From assembly GCA_047495785.1 (NCBI GenBank), contig JBLDXI010000046.1, positions 930,001-994,000 on the forward strand: 64,000 nucleotides of DNA, in the 5' to 3' direction. This stretch comes from Lepidodermella squamata (taxonomy: Eukaryota > Gastrotricha). A program made the translations under genes and the position numbers. Under the pieces are notes generated by a model. It ran no database searches and was not told the DNA's origin. It saw only the letters and a list, made by a program, of their open reading frames with translations. This document shows positions 21,771-34,242 of the stretch, piece by piece; the first letter of the stretch is position 1, and every line of letters begins with the position of its first letter.

Positions 21771-23789
21771 TTATTCATAGTTTCTTTCTTCGACGATCGA
21801 GCCGTGCTTTTCCTCCTCAATGTTGTCCTCCTTATCGAAATCTTTCTCATCGGCGGATTTGCCGAAAAACAGCGCTGAAATGCGGTTGAAAAGTCGCGTT
21901 AAGCAAGTTGCGTGTTTGAACGAGTAGACCAGGTAGCATTCGGCGACGACGCAGAACATGACTATGATGATGGGTAGAATTTCGTAGTTGATGTAGAAGC
22001 AAATCGACGTCCAATCGATTGTGCTTTCACTGCGGCGCATTTCTATCGTTATCGTTTGACCGCAAAATTTATCGCTTGTTTCAATATCGTTCGAAACACC
22101 TTCAACTTCGGCCTGTAGCAGAGAAAAATGTGAACGTTTAATAAAAGTATTTATCAAACGACAATAGCGCAAACACATTAGCGCAAGCAAATTTCTTGGT
22201 AAACAGGGCTAAATAGCGCAATGACAATTGCGCCAATGATAGTAAAAAAATTTAAGCAAAAAAATGCTTCAGATTGAAATTCTAAATTTTTTAAATTCAA
22301 ATTAATTTATCTAGGGTTCAAATGTTTTTAAATTTTTTAAAATTCAAATTAAAAAAGAAATGCTGTGAAATTCGAGCGTAGAGAATGATAGAGACTGGTC
22401 GATGGAATACGGCAAATCGAGTGGAATTTCGCCCATCTTTCTTGATAAAATTTTCAACCTATATCGTGTCCGATAACTAGTGCAATCATTTACGATTTTG
22501 CAAAATTCAACTGATTTTTTAAATCAAACCTACCTGGAGAATCTACCATCCTTTATCTACAATTTATCTACAATTTTACCAAATTTTACCAAATAAATAA
22601 CTAATTTACCGAAGGAAATCCGGAAAACCCCGATGGTAACTGGTTTTTTGTAATTTTCAGAATTTGACCCGTTTAGGCCAAATTTCTTAGGATTTCTTGA
22701 TCCCATTGGCAAGTGACTTACTTGATTAATATTCTCATGGCATTTAGCTTTTTACTAATATTTGTTGGCCATGCGATATTATGACGTTGTCACTTATTTC
22801 AGAGTTTTTGATCCCTTTTACTGCGCATTTTGCTTGTTTGCGTAACTTGGGACACACTGTATATTAATTAAACCTTGAAAAAAAAAAATTAAAGGTCTAA
22901 ATAAATCCATCACTCAAATTGAGGCTCCAGCCGTTCCAGCTTGAATTTTTTCGATTTTTGATTTATCGACTTCCACTATTCATTGAATTCCCAATTCCTT
23001 GGGGTACATGGAGAAGGTTGATTTTCTAGACTGCTGATATCGGAAAAATCACTGATTTTTAAAATCGATACTCGAAATCGATATCAGTGAAATACAACCC
23101 CGAAAGTGAGCACCGATAGCGCAAAAAGGGACCTTTTCAGTTATGGCTAGAGCGTGAACCCAGTTCATTAACTTTCGGGAGGAAAATCGAAGTGTCCTGA
23201 ATTTAGGACATTAGTAAGAAATTATTTAATTAAATTAATTTGCGCCTAATTGAGGGCGTTCCCTTCAATCATTCAAAATTCAAAAATCAATTCAAAATTA
23301 TTAAAATTATAAAAATTGTAATATATTTACCGCAAAAGCTGTCTCCGGTTTCAAGTGAACATCGACCTCGAAATGGCGAGCTTTCAAAACAAGCGAAACC
23401 TTGCGCGGCGTCGATGCTTTGTCCTTACTCGGCAGGACATACGCAAAGGCATAGGCATCATTCTGGAACCCAGGCGCATCGTCCCAAGAACACGCGATAC
23501 GCTGCGTATTCTCCTCTAGCAGCGTCTGATTACAAGCGAAATTTCGCGTCGAAACGCGGCAGTTGGCAATCGGCTTCGATAGCCCGGATGAGGTGATAGT
23601 ATGCAGGGTTGATTTATCGACGATAACCGGCTTTGTTAGGTACAGGTACAACAGAGCGGTTATTCCTAAAACGGCGACGGCGACGAAAAAGCAGACGGTC
23701 ATGATAAGGTGAGGCGATTTGTTAAGATCGGACTTAAGCCAAGGACTGTTGACGTCATTTCGACGCCGAGCAATTACAGCTGGTAACAT
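21771..23789 (-). CDS. Unrecognised two-pass membrane protein
   Basis: Exon 1 is 23789-23331 and exon 2 is 22112-21771. The 1.2-kb intron (gtaaat...gctacag) is phase 0; the product is about 266 residues. A first hydrophobic span (LIMTVCFFVAVAVLGITALL) follows about 28 polar residues. A second (EILPIIIVMFCVVAECYLVY) lies near the C-terminus. The roughly 130-residue loop between holds cysteines and an N-glycosylation site (CNQT). The tail is highly charged (ADEKDFDKEDNIEEEKHG). This topology (two spans, large cysteine-bearing outer loop, both ends inside) resembles ion-channel auxiliary subunits such as tipE or BK-beta, but no diagnostic motif proves it. The intron is about twenty times longer than the local norm. 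Confidence 0.7.
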
Positions 23790-24755
23790 CTAAAAAAAAT
23801 ATAGCGGAGAAAAATATCGTCAACTGAGGATAAATTTCAAATCTAGATCGTAAATGTTTTTGGGACCCTTGGGATTGTTAAGCCGAGCCAAATTCACTCG
23901 AGGCTATTTTCCTATTAAACTCGAGTTGTTATTTTTTCAAGATTTTTTTATAGGCGCATTTTTTATGCGCAGTTAACGTATTGACGATAAAAAGTGCTCC
24001 CTTCATTACATCCTTTCTCCTAGGGAGCGTAATAATGAGTATAAGGAAAAAATTATTGATGCCGTCATAATAATATACTTGGCTCAAGTAGAATAATATA
24101 AATTATTGATTTATTTTACTGTGTACTATTGTCGTGCGATTTTTTCTTCGATGTTGTGTATGTGCGCGCGCGCGTATAAAAAACTGTGAGCGAAAAAATT
24201 GGCGCGGCGTAAGAAGTGTATCACATTTTTTTTATTATCTAGCCGACGCAATATGATATACGCCCGCTTGATTGACTCCTCGCCAAGTCGGGCGTTAAGG
24301 ATTTCGCCGCAAAAATATAAAGTTTGAAGAGCAGTTTAACAACGGCAAAATGAAACAAAATCTAGTTTTCGCCATCGGAAACGGTATTTAAAATATAAAC
24401 ATTTTTTTGCCATCAGTTGTATTTATTCAACAAAATAGAAATTAACCTGATCTATGTGCTGGATATACAATTCAACTTTAATGTTATATAATAAGCTTAT
24501 GAACACAATTTTTTCTAAATTGAAAATTCCGAATTTCTTTGAAGGCTCCAACGAACGGAGAGCAGAAAATTACCACGTTTTACTATGGAATATTTAAAGA
24601 TGCTGAGACTGAGATAGGTAGCCAGTTACTAGCCTAATATCATTGGGATTTCAAAGTATCTGGTTTCGGCCTTGGGACCGGTTCAAAGTCATAAAAGCTT
24701 CAAAGGCTTTAGAGGTTTCATTTAAGGCCTGTAAATCCGTTACAATTTAAATTTA
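23790..24755. other. Intergenic, AT-rich
   Basis: No gene is seen. It contains a short alternating purine-pyrimidine run (TGTGCGCGCGCGCGTATAAA at about 24160) that could be a promoter-proximal or Z-DNA-prone tract. Nothing else is recognisable. Confidence 0.45.
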
Positions 24756-25211
24756 GCATCGAGGTTCCACTATACCGTAAAAAGACGGTGAAATAATTGC
24801 GGCCTGGCGTGGAGATCCAATCACTTAGCAACGGTTGCTATGATTTGGCGGTGTGTTTTTATTTTTTCGAATTTTGCAGGGGAGGATTGATTGCGCCAGA
24901 AAGCGCTGTGAGTCGTAAGAGCTCAAACGGTCCGAACCTTTTCGAGCTTCATCTGACACAAAGTTTCGCGGCAATTCTAGGTTCGATTGCCGATCCAATT
25001 GACGCGAAATTTCCTAGCTTTATTATCACAATTTCATAGCTCATCACAGCATCGCATATGCATTTCACCAGTCAAAGTATCTTATACTACATTACCCACA
25101 TTATTCTTATATATACATATATAGATTCAAAGTCACAAGTCAAAATAATAGATTTCCAAGTTCAGACGTGGAGCATTTTTAAGCTCTAATATAGAGTTAG
25201 CGCTTGATTTT
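24756..25211. repeat. 3' flank of the duplicated segment, copy 1
   Basis: This stretch matches 37325-37934 (GAGGTTCCACTATA, GCGTGGAGATC, TTGACGCGAAATT, CAAAGTATCTTATACTACAT). The second copy has an extra 193-bp insertion. The similarity shows that the duplication extends about 450 bases beyond the stop codon of the astacin-like gene. Confidence 0.8.
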
Positions 25212-27322
25212 TCAGCGAATAGCATCCTCGGCCGCGTAGCACTTATTCGGCGCGTCGTAGCTCCTTAACGTGACCTGTTGTTCGAATTAAAGAATAAATC
25301 AAGTTTATTTCGATCGAGCAGGCCTACCTCTCCGGATCGACATCCAAAGCCTGGACCAGTGCGTCGGCAATCGGAGAAGCTGCCGTTCTTGAAGCAGCTA
25401 GCGTAGGACTAATGTGGAATATATTCAAGATATACTAGGACATATCTGTAGACTCGAAGGAAAACCCACATAGCCGTACTTGTGTTGGCACTGCAACCAA
25501 TTTCGGCTGAAATACTTGTAACCACTGAAAGTTTCGACCTGAAACATGACGTCAATACAGAATTTGTAACAGTGATTAAATGCGAAGCCACAACTCACAA
25601 CTTGTTCGTCGCCTGAGCACTGGTTCCTCATTTCTCCGGAAATGCATCGAAAAACATCCGGATTCGTTTTGCGTGCGCATTTAAGTACAGTCTAGGCGGC
25701 AATTGTTGACATTTATGACAGTAACAGATGATGCTACTCACCCCGCGATTGCAAGTAGGTTGGTCGAGCGTCTTTGACACGGGTAGAGCGTATTCGTCGC
25801 TCAGACACTTCAAGCGACAACCCATGAATTCTTGCGTTAATTTATTCACGCAGCGATAGAATGACGGATCTGAAATACAATAGATTTTAGATAATTTCCC
25901 ACTATTCAAGGTTTCGAGAACCAAGATATACGAATATTCTTTACGAATTGGCATTTTGAGCCAGCAAGTAAACCGCACTAACCTTTGATGCATTTACTGG
26001 GGCTGCGACAGGCGACTAAAGTCCCATTTGTATAGCAACTTAGTCCAGCGCCGGAGTTGGGGTTGCGGCAGGCATTCAGCGATTCATTGAGGCGTCCATA
26101 CGGGAAACTGAACCCGGAATACGTCTGCTGTTGCGTCCAGGCATCGCACGGTGCGTTATTAGCTGCGGTTGTCTTAATCGCAGTGCCCTCGTAGTCGTAG
26201 CTCGTCGACGTGAATGTGCACTCTTTATCGAGGGTGCTGGCTTTAACCCCAGGGCAAGTCGCAAAGGCGATGAGTTTGAATCCGTTGCCTGATTCTTCTT
26301 TCAGCGATTCGAAGTGCACCAATGCCTGGCTTTTGTCAGTAACGAAAACTCGCCCACTACTGACTCCGCAAGAGCAGAACCTTCGAAAATCAATCATAGG
26401 GATTAAGTTAAAAGACATGAAGTTAAAAGACCCACTTGAATCCTGGATAGCCTTCTGAGCCGAGGTCGCGGATTCAGACGCCATCGCCGCAGATCAAGTT
26501 ACCAGGTGCGAATGGGCTGCTGTCTTCGCATTTCATGCCAGGTTTCGCCTCGAATCCGAATATTAAACCACTGGTATTAGCCTGGGATATAGAATTAGAA
26601 AGTACTTTCAAGGCCTGTCTAATACATCAGCCGCAGATACCGTTGAAACAAGCCACGAGCAAGTATCGCCAGCGGAGTACTGGCCTGGGAAGCCGGGTGA
26701 CGTTAAAGTGGCCGTTTGACAGGGCGTAACATAGATAGGACCTCCACAGCGGCTCGGTGTAGGTTTCGCTGGTGCGAATGTTTCGCATGTCGGGCCACCA
26801 AAGCCACGAGGACAACGGCATTCCGAGCACTGTTTGGCTGGATCGGGGAAACCACCATTGTTGCAAACCGTTTGATTACAAACTGGATATTGATCTTCAA
26901 AGAAGTAAATAAGAATATTATAGATCAGTGAGGGGGAATTTAAATCTCACCAAAACAATGGTAGAATTGGTTCAACTTGAGAATATCCAAGTGGGACAGG
27001 TACATTTGTTGGCCGAGTGTCATGGAGTATCGCAAATCGAGGGGCTCGTATAGTCGCTGGCCAGTGGGACTAAACGGCGCCATGGACGTTAGCGCGTCAA
27101 AGTCGAAATTGCCTGTATTGTACATTAGGGGAGGAAATACGAGCGAATCCTGGCTGATGATAGAAATAGAGTGAATTAGAAATAGTTATTGGAAATCGTT
27201 TTGGAAACATACTATAAGAGATAGCTCGAATCGATCATTTTCACAAACATCTCACGGTCTGGCCGTGTGATTTCGTACCTTAAACCCATGGCATACATCA
27301 GGAATTCCAAAAACTTCCACTT
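25212..27322 (-). pseudogene. Astacin-like / EGF / CUB / kringle protein, copy 1 (catalytically dead, nonsense codon)
   Basis: Exons: 27322-27213, 27153-26951, 26894-26626, 26581-26436, 26380-25983, 25869-25742, 25691-25602, 25538-25470, 25408-25328, 25274-25212; all phases close (519 codons). The first exons match the C-terminal half of an astacin metalloprotease, but the zinc motif HExxHxxGxxH reads EFLMYAMGLRY before the conserved RPDRE, so no zinc histidine remains. Then come an EGF-like segment (CSECRCPRGFGGPTC), a CUB domain, a six-cysteine kringle (YDYEGTAIKTT, CDAW, ACRNPNS) and a cysteine-rich tail. A TGA at 26474-26476 in the CUB replaces a TGG in copy 2. The exons for the first half of the astacin domain and a leader were not resolved upstream. 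Confidence 0.75.
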
Positions 27323-27758
27323 CTGAAATAATAGCGGAAAAAACAGGGACTGAAGATATTCTCGACACACTTCATATTTAACCAAAGCAAGTCACAAGCT
27401 CTACCGTCTAGCTAGTGTTGAGGTTCTTTTTGAATTTCATTCATTCATGTTCAGAACAAATTGTAGGGCAATGTGCCCTGATGTGTCATATTTCGCTTAC
27501 TTTTTTCGAGGCCCGATATCTACTCACCTGATGGGTCCCGGTCTGATTTTTTTTGACAGGGACCTCGGTTCAGGTCTTGACTTCAATATTTCGCCAACAC
27601 AATTCGACCTCGATGCCTATTGTGGGCCTGGCAGCAGGTGTTGTTATGCATGAGACCTATTATGAAAGATTAGGATCCGGCGCCCAATTCGCCCAATTCG
27701 CCATAATTTTTCGACCAACGGTCCCAACTGTCATAATGGGGACTGTCTAACTGTCTAG

Positions 27759-28205
27759 AGTGATTTTTTGGCCTGTCATTATAAGAATAGGTAAATCAAG
27801 GCCGGCTAATTCGATTTTCATGCTCAATTCATTCAAAAATTGACGTTTATTGTCAAGAATACCACTTATATGGAAATAAGTAGATCTGATGCGCCGTAAA
27901 ATATGTATAATTATTGTAACAATATAGCTCTAGTTAGTTCTCAACTTCTATGTGTCTTAGGGCAAACAGTTAGATTCTATCTATCATAAGTGTTCTTTCA
28001 AATAAAACATGATTTCTTCTATGACCACCTAAAGCGACATGCGATTTTTAGCCCCAATTACCTTGCAATTCTATTGAAATACAAATGAAAGTCCCTTAGG
28101 CAAATACTGATGTTTTCAACTGGAAATGTAACTTCTTGAGCATGAAAACAGAATCCACCGGCCTTGATTTACGTATTCCTATAATGGCAGGCCAAAAAAA
28201 TCACT
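27759..28205. mobile_element. MITE with about 45-bp terminal inverted repeats
   Basis: The left end AGTGATTTTTTGGCCTGTCA and following TTATAAGAATAGGTAAATCA pair with the right end (TGATTTACGTATTCCTATAA then TGGCAGGCCAAAAAAATCACT). The match extends to GCATGAAAAC on each side. It is about 447 bp and non-coding. It lies in an intron-like interval of copy 1 and has no counterpart at the equivalent place in copy 2, so it inserted after the duplication or was lost from copy 2. Confidence 0.8.
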
Positions 28206-28439
28206 CACTGATCACGAGCCCATTTGTACTGCGTACTGCTGTTCCTGAGCAGCAGCCTATGAGTCACCAGAAAAATTAACAGAATTATCCGGACGCTGCA
28301 TAGGGAAAGAGTAAATTTTGTTGAAAGAATAGGCAACAAATAGGCACGTGACCAGCATCGCTAATATCAGTGTAATATGCTTTGACAAAATGAAAATGAA
28401 AATGTAAAATATGTGAATGGAAGACATATTTATTTTCTT

Positions 28440-28580
28440 CAGAACGTACCGTTAGGCGGACGTCCTCGGCAGCGTGTATCACTTTTGTCCATTGTCCCTC
28501 CGACCCCCAACCGTTCGCTGTGATCGATGGCTCTCTTACAGGATGACCACTGTAATTGTGGGAGAGATAAATGGGAAACA
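28440..28580 (-). other. Conserved exon-like block upstream of copy 1
   Basis: This block matches 44095-44215 upstream of copy 2. It ends in a good donor (AACGGTACGT in both copies), and the two copies differ by a 6-base indel that keeps phase. It can be read as RAIDHSERLGV or REPSITANGWG depending on frame, so I cannot say which frame, if any, is translated. It may be a 5' exon of the astacin-like gene. Confidence 0.3.
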
Positions 28581-28608
28581 AAAAAGATGTTGGTGAGAAA
28601 CGGTTATA

Positions 28609-29192
28609 TACCGTAAAATCCGAAATCCCCAGGTATATAATAAGACCTCTTCCGATTTATGCCCCAGTCTTTACGACGATTGAACGAATAAGCCCCCAGG
28701 CCTATAATAGTACCGCGTGGTTCAAATAAAACTTTAGCATGCCTCACGTGACTACAAATTTTCAATTGCGTTCCAAGTTCGTGATCAAAAATATTACCAT
28801 GATCGCTGCGAAAGATGGTCGACTCGTATATAAAGAACCCCCAATGAAATCATTTTTCATCATTTACCGACAACAAAACAGTCGACAATATGTTCAGTTT
28901 CATCTTTTTAATCTTGAAACGCCCCGTGTTTTTGGCGAGCGAGGAAGACAGCGAGGAGAACGAGAAGAGAAGGAGAACATATATGTCAAATGTCCTCTTC
29001 GTAGAGGTCGTTTTCATTCTTGTCATATATGACACTTGTTAAATTTTTGATCTTTCTCATTTTAACATTAGAATCTTTGAGCAGTTGAATAAATAAGTCC
29101 AAGGCCTACAATTGCTCTGCCGTATTAAGCCCCCAGTTTTCAGTAGCTTTGAAAATATAAGCCCCTGCGCTCTTATTTCGGATTTTACGGTA
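28609..29192. mobile_element. Inverted-repeat element (TACCGTAAAATCCGAAAT ends)
   Basis: Left TACCGTAAAATCCGAAAT (28609) and right ATTTCGGATTTTACGGTA (to 29192) are exact inverted copies. Inside each end lies an inexact repeat containing AATAAGCCCCC and AGGCCTA. The 584-bp element has no recognisable protein. It truncates the exon-like sequence that continues from 29193, so it appears to have inserted into an older gene. Confidence 0.75.
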
Positions 29193-30052
29193 TCTTGTAA
29201 AACAAATGAAGTTTTGCGCGATAATTTTAGTTGTTTCCATTTTTCCGAGTCCCGAATCGCAAAAGCTGGATTACAGAAATGCGTAAGGCCAAAATAACTT
29301 TCCCGTAACTCAATATCAATTTGAGAATTTTCAATTCGATTATCGATTATCGGAAAAAACCAATCAATTGGGTGATTTTGGGTGAGCCCTATACTACTTA
29401 AGTCTCTATGTTTCACACTTAAAAATTCAAAAAATAATAGAAACATCGTGGAACCACTCAAAAGTCCAATTGAGATGAGCGCACGTCAATCGATCGTTGC
29501 CGTGAGTCACGGCGACCCCTGGACTCGCGGATGAACAGATGAACGGATGACTCACGGACATTCATGTCGTACGATCCATAAGATTTTAGCAACAAGTGTT
29601 TGTTGTCGCAGTAATTTACCGCGATTAATAAGGAGTTCACGCCCGTGCGGTCGATGGAAACGTTGCAGAGGGCATGGCATGGTCATATTTTAACATAAAC
29701 ATAAACTATAATTTATTAGTGGATCGCACGACAGAAATGTCTCACCCCGGATCCCGGAGTCCCGGATCAGTTTTAACAACCAGTGTGTGCGCTGAATAGT
29801 TCAACTTTTTAGTGGTTCCACAATGACCCAGCTAGCAATTCGGTAATAAGACCGTAATAATTATCGCGCAACTTGCACCTAATTCTACGAGAGGTCCGAA
29901 ATCGCTTTCACATTATACTCACGATAAGTCATCACCGAAAAGGACAATTCCTCTTTGATCGAAAATGTTGATAAAGCCGTAAATCGATTTTAAACAGGAA
30001 ACACTTTGCACAATATTCAGTGTAGTGTCGAATAATCCTATCGCCAAAGGAC
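29193..30052 (-). other. Remnant exons of an unrecognised gene
   Basis: Exon-like piece 1 (30052-29923) has a good acceptor (tttttcag) and donor (gtgagt). It is open in one frame, reading PLAIGLFDTTLNIVQSVSCL and ending FDQRGIVLFGDDLS. Piece 2 (about 29447 down to 29193) is open for 80 codons (FFEFLSVKHRDLSS, then ELRESYFGLTHFCNPAFAIR) before running into the 28609-29192 element. A 374-bp MITE sits between them in the presumed intron. Piece 1 has a longin-like feel, which is a weak impression only. This is probably a decayed or transposon-split gene. Confidence 0.35.
29448..29821. mobile_element. MITE family GTGGAACCACT, copy 1
   Basis: The ends GTGGAACCACTCAAAAGTCC and GTTCAACTTTTTAGTGGTTCCAC are inverted. 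The interior (TTTACCGCGATT, GCAGAGGGCATGGCA, ATTTATTAGTGGATC) matches the element at 50466-50757, which proves a repeat family. It is non-coding, 374 bp. Confidence 0.8.
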
Positions 30053-30055
30053 CTG

Positions 30056-32401
30056 AAAAACATTTAAAAGGGCTTATAGACACTTTGATTGAAATTATAA
30101 TTTTGAGAGTCGGGTTTGGATTACAAGGGAATATTCTATAGCCATAGAGAAATGAAATTTCCTGCTGATCTCAAACTCCGGGCGCGTTTGGCGCAGCCAA
30201 AACGAGGAGTCGACAATTCGGTTTTTTCATTTTTCCAACTTGATTTTTGGTCAACAATCATTCGACGACCTCGTTTTCCGCATTTTGTCAACTTTTTCAT
30301 TTTTGAACGTAAAATTGCTTTGAAATAAAATAGGCTTTTTCGCTGTTCTAGTGATGACTTTCATGACGTTTTTGAGGGTTTTCGGGACCACTTCCGAGAC
30401 AATACGTCTTTCGACAGTTGCCAAGGCAACGCGCTGAAAGAGACGGACACGAATTATGTGTAATTGTCAATTTTGCTCGTTGAAGGCTGTGAAACGATAA
30501 CGCGATGACTAATAAGTGCATCGCCAAGTCTTTTCTCAGTTGCCAGGCCGACTTTGATCGTCAACTGGGGTGACTTTGGGCAGTGGGGTCACTAAATTCA
30601 ATTAAATCTGAAAACAAGGACTTGATTATTCGTGATGACGCAACACAGCTGGGAAACAAATTTGAAAAACGGAAAAACTCATCATTTAGAGTGGAAAATA
30701 CAAGAATTTTCGACCAGAAAAACCTGAATTATACTAGTGATTTCCTATTAGGCTCAATGTTGATTCCAGCGGGGTTCTTTCAAAAATAGAGAAACCATGA
30801 AGTTTCAGCTGTTCCTAAAAATACCTAATCACGATTTACACAGTTCTTACGTTGTAATATGCGGACATCGCGCTCGTTAAGGGTTAAGGCGGTCAGCCCC
30901 TTAATGCGGACGCGCACTAATACGGCCAGTTTTCTAGCTACGGTCGCAAATTGTCACAAATATATTTCTATCTAATTCGACTTGCCATTTTAGCAATAAA
31001 ATTCCGAAGTTGGACTCATAAAATTTCAGAATCTCCATTTGTATTCAAAGTTGAATTTCTCAAAACGGATGTCTCCGTTGTTCACCGAATGTTGCATGCA
31101 TACAGATTGCGAGCTGATCTTTCACGTGGTATAGGATTTGAGGTGGGCAACCCAACCGTTGTTACGATACAAAAACCTCGTTTTCACTATGGTTTCCTTT
31201 ATTGTGATGAGATCAAGACTGAGCAGAACTTGCCCATCTAAAATCTTATAGCACGTGAAAGAGCAGCTCGCATTCATGCAAAATTTGGTGAACAACGGAG
31301 ATATCCGTTTTGGGAATCACTTACACCTTTTCCCAGAGCTATTTGCCACGGCACCATTGGCGTTTGCCGATCTATTATTAGCATGAACTTGTTGACGTGA
31401 ATGATGGTCATTATTTTTGCGTCTTCTTCGTTGTCGTATTCCACTTCTTTGGTATTGATAGTAATGAATGGATTTTATTGCTTTTGGAGTTGATCAGTAG
31501 CAAAAAATACGGCTCGCGCAAAATTTTTATCAAGCTGATAATGTTTGGGCCAATTTTTTGTTTTTACTATTAACAGGCGTTGGCTACGTATTTTCAAAGA
31601 CAATAATAGACAGGGCAACATAGAATAGTAACCGTTAAGTATTCTTGCCCAATGACAGAATTTCACCCCTAATTTTATACATTGCGTATCCTATTTTAAT
31701 AAGCTAACTAACGATGCATCGTACGAAATTGGTTTACTAATGATTCCATTAGAGAACCTGAAATTTGAAAAATTTTGTGAGATGAATCCGGGATATTTTT
31801 TAAATGACGAAAGACTAGGATTGGGAAGTAAAGCATCGTAAAAGTACGAAGAAAAACTTCATTCTTAGTGTTTTAAGAAAACGTAAAAACCATCTGATTG
31901 TTCCAACGGTTTGAAATTGCATTATGTCAAGGCTGGGCTTCGACACTTTCAAATTTTAATATTTTGGCAATTTTCTAACTGCTCTAAATCGCCAATAAAC
32001 AGAGTTGCAAGACTTGAAATATTTAACAAGTCACGTCAACAAGTTCATGCTAAAAATAGATCGGCAAACGCCAATGGTGACGTGGCAAATTGCTCCGGGA
32101 AAAGGTGTAATGTAATAATGCAGATCAACATTTTAGCTTGAGTGCTTACTCTGGTCATTTTTTTCTATGGGCAGAACCTATTTTGACATAATATGCCAAA
32201 GGTCGCTTTCCGAATAATTTCAAAATTTGTTTCCGCGAAAAGTAAGACCCTTTAAACTTTCATCATTGACTTCTTATGATTATATTAATAAACTTTCAAT
32301 CAGAAAGTGACGTTATATTATAGCCCGATGGCGCTCACAGCGAGGGCCGAAATGCCGCCTAATAAATTGCGGTTATTTGCATTTTTTAAATTCTCTGTGG
32401 G
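30056..32401. other. Intergenic, no supported gene
   Basis: AT-rich sequence with scattered short open frames, the longest being 96 codons at 30951 on the plus strand, which resembles no known domain. A short inverted pair (AAACGAGGAGTCGAC and CGACGACCTCGTTTT at about 30200-30286) and a GC-richer run with TTAAGGGTTAAGGCGG at about 30880 hint at old repeats. Confidence 0.45.
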
Positions 32402-32656
32402 TTATTTGCATTTTTTATTCAAGTAACCTGGCGAGGCGAAAAGTCCTGGAAATAATGACCATAATCCCTGGTTCGGGTCGCCAACCCAAACTAAAAATGG
32501 ATTCGGGAGAAGTGCTGACGGCGGCAACTGTAGCATTGGGATGTCCTCGGTGTTATTCGCTGCTCCCGATGGGTTCGGCAACGTCTTCAGCGCAATTTGT
32601 CCGGACAAGCATCTTACCGCCAACAGGAACGCAAGTAAGTTTTGCAGGTAGCGCAT
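32402..32656 (-). CDS. Possible small secreted peptide
   Basis: An 84-codon frame begins with a convincing signal peptide (MRYLQNLLAFLLAVRCLSG) and is followed by a proline-rich segment (LPPSALLPNPFLVWVGDPN). TATATAAA lies about 55 bases upstream on the same strand. A donor-like GTAAGA inside the leader and an acceptor (gctacag) 90 bases on would allow a shorter spliced form that keeps frame. No homologue is recognised, and chance is not excluded at this length. Confidence 0.35.
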   Translation of the reverse strand: MRYLQNLLAFLLAVRCLSGQIALKTLPNPSGAANNTEDIPMLQLPPSALLPNPFLVWVGDPNQGLWSLFPGLFASPGYLNKKCK

Positions 32657-34242
32657 GACTTTTAGTAACCAAATCTACAAAAATATATTTGATCAGAACA
32701 TTTTTATATATGATATATAGTTGAGATAGATAGTTGAGAAAGATTCGCACACGCAGTATCAGATACACCCCTGTTCACAGACTCGTATCTTTTTCTCTCG
32801 CATACCGTAGCAACAATTTGAACTCTTATGATTAATTATGCAAATTGTTCATAAAAAGAAACAAGAAACAAATGCCTGCCAAAGGTTCGAGGACAAAATC
32901 TTGCTTCGTGCTTTTCTACCGACAATTTCTAATTTCTATAAATAATTATACACTAGAAAAAAATTTAGGTTTATCAGCTGAAGATACAAATCTTTTATGG
33001 CTATTTATCCTGAGGTTTATTAGCGGATTTTTAGGGTCCCCTACAAAGTAGGGAAAATTTAGCAAAAGGCTTCAAAGCAAAAGCTTCAAAATGGCTTCAA
33101 AGTAAAATAATAGCATTAATTCCAAAACATATGGTGATCATTGCTTAATACTTTATTTTACTTTTGAAATTTTTTTTGAAATTGAAGAAAATTATCTCCA
33201 AATTTTTAAAATAACGAATTGCAAAAGCAATAGCAGCCATTTGAAATTTTTGTATTATAAAATTTTTGTAACTTTGTTGTTTTTAACGACTCGGAAAAAA
33301 TGAAAAATCAATCTAATAAAATCCGGAAAATGCCAATTCTACTTATTTTCTAAAAAATAAGTTTTCTATTTTTTCTAAGTGTTATCCACACAGAATGTTT
33401 ACAAAATAATTGCATGTTACGCTCAAAATTTATTGCCAAGTTCGAAAAATGTCATTTTATCGGCCATTAGGATAGTCTATTTTTTTAATTTTCTCTATTT
33501 TAAACTTGTAATTCTTAACTTCAATGAAATCCTTATATTTTCCAGATGAATCTCACGCGCTTCGTCACAAATTATCATGCTGTGTGCTGACTAATTTTTA
33601 CAGGTGAACGTTTCCCTTATCGGAACTTTTAAAATTAAAAAAAGACTTGATTTTAATAGGATTTCGCTTGCCACGTCTCATTCGGGTTGAAATGATTCTA
33701 CCGGTCGACGATTTGGCCGAAATCTTGCGTTTCTCCATCCCGTTGATTTCTCTTCATAAATCTAAGCAGAAAATTGACTTAAATTGGAAATTTAAACAAG
33801 CCTATGGCGAACAACTGTGTTAAATGTTGACTCTATTTGATTATTTGATGAATTGATTTACCTGTTCAGATCGTGAATTTCTTGCGCGGCCATTTTTAAT
33901 AAAGCAATTATATTGAGAAGCGCACGCTTTTGAATTCAGTTGAAAAATGAAAAAGGAAGGAGGAGGGAGGAAGGGCCTGCTGGGTCCGAAAATTCAATTT
34001 ATTGTTGCGTCATGGGTCACAGATGGTGATAACTATAATGCCGCTCGCTCCATGGACGAAGGCTAATACACCAAAGCCAGCTAAAAAGCCACCACCTAAA
34101 TAGCCAAAACAGATAATAAACCCGTCGCCAGCGGGGTTATTATCCTAGCCAAAATTTTGGCTATTTATCTAGCTAATAAACCTAAATTTTTCTAGTGATA
34201 ACATTTCAAAATGTTACTACGGGATTCGTGTATCTATTTTGA
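32657..34242. other. Intergenic, AT-rich
   Basis: No gene is supported. A local foldback at about 34080-34185 (AATAAACCC...GGGTTATTAT and TAGCCAAAATTTTGGCTA) suggests a further small repeat. The rest is AT-rich without structure that I can name. Confidence 0.45.

Noticed and set aside
30951-31241. 96-codon plus-strand open frame
   Set aside because: No recognisable family. Its start region overlaps acceptor-like sequence but no partner exon was found.
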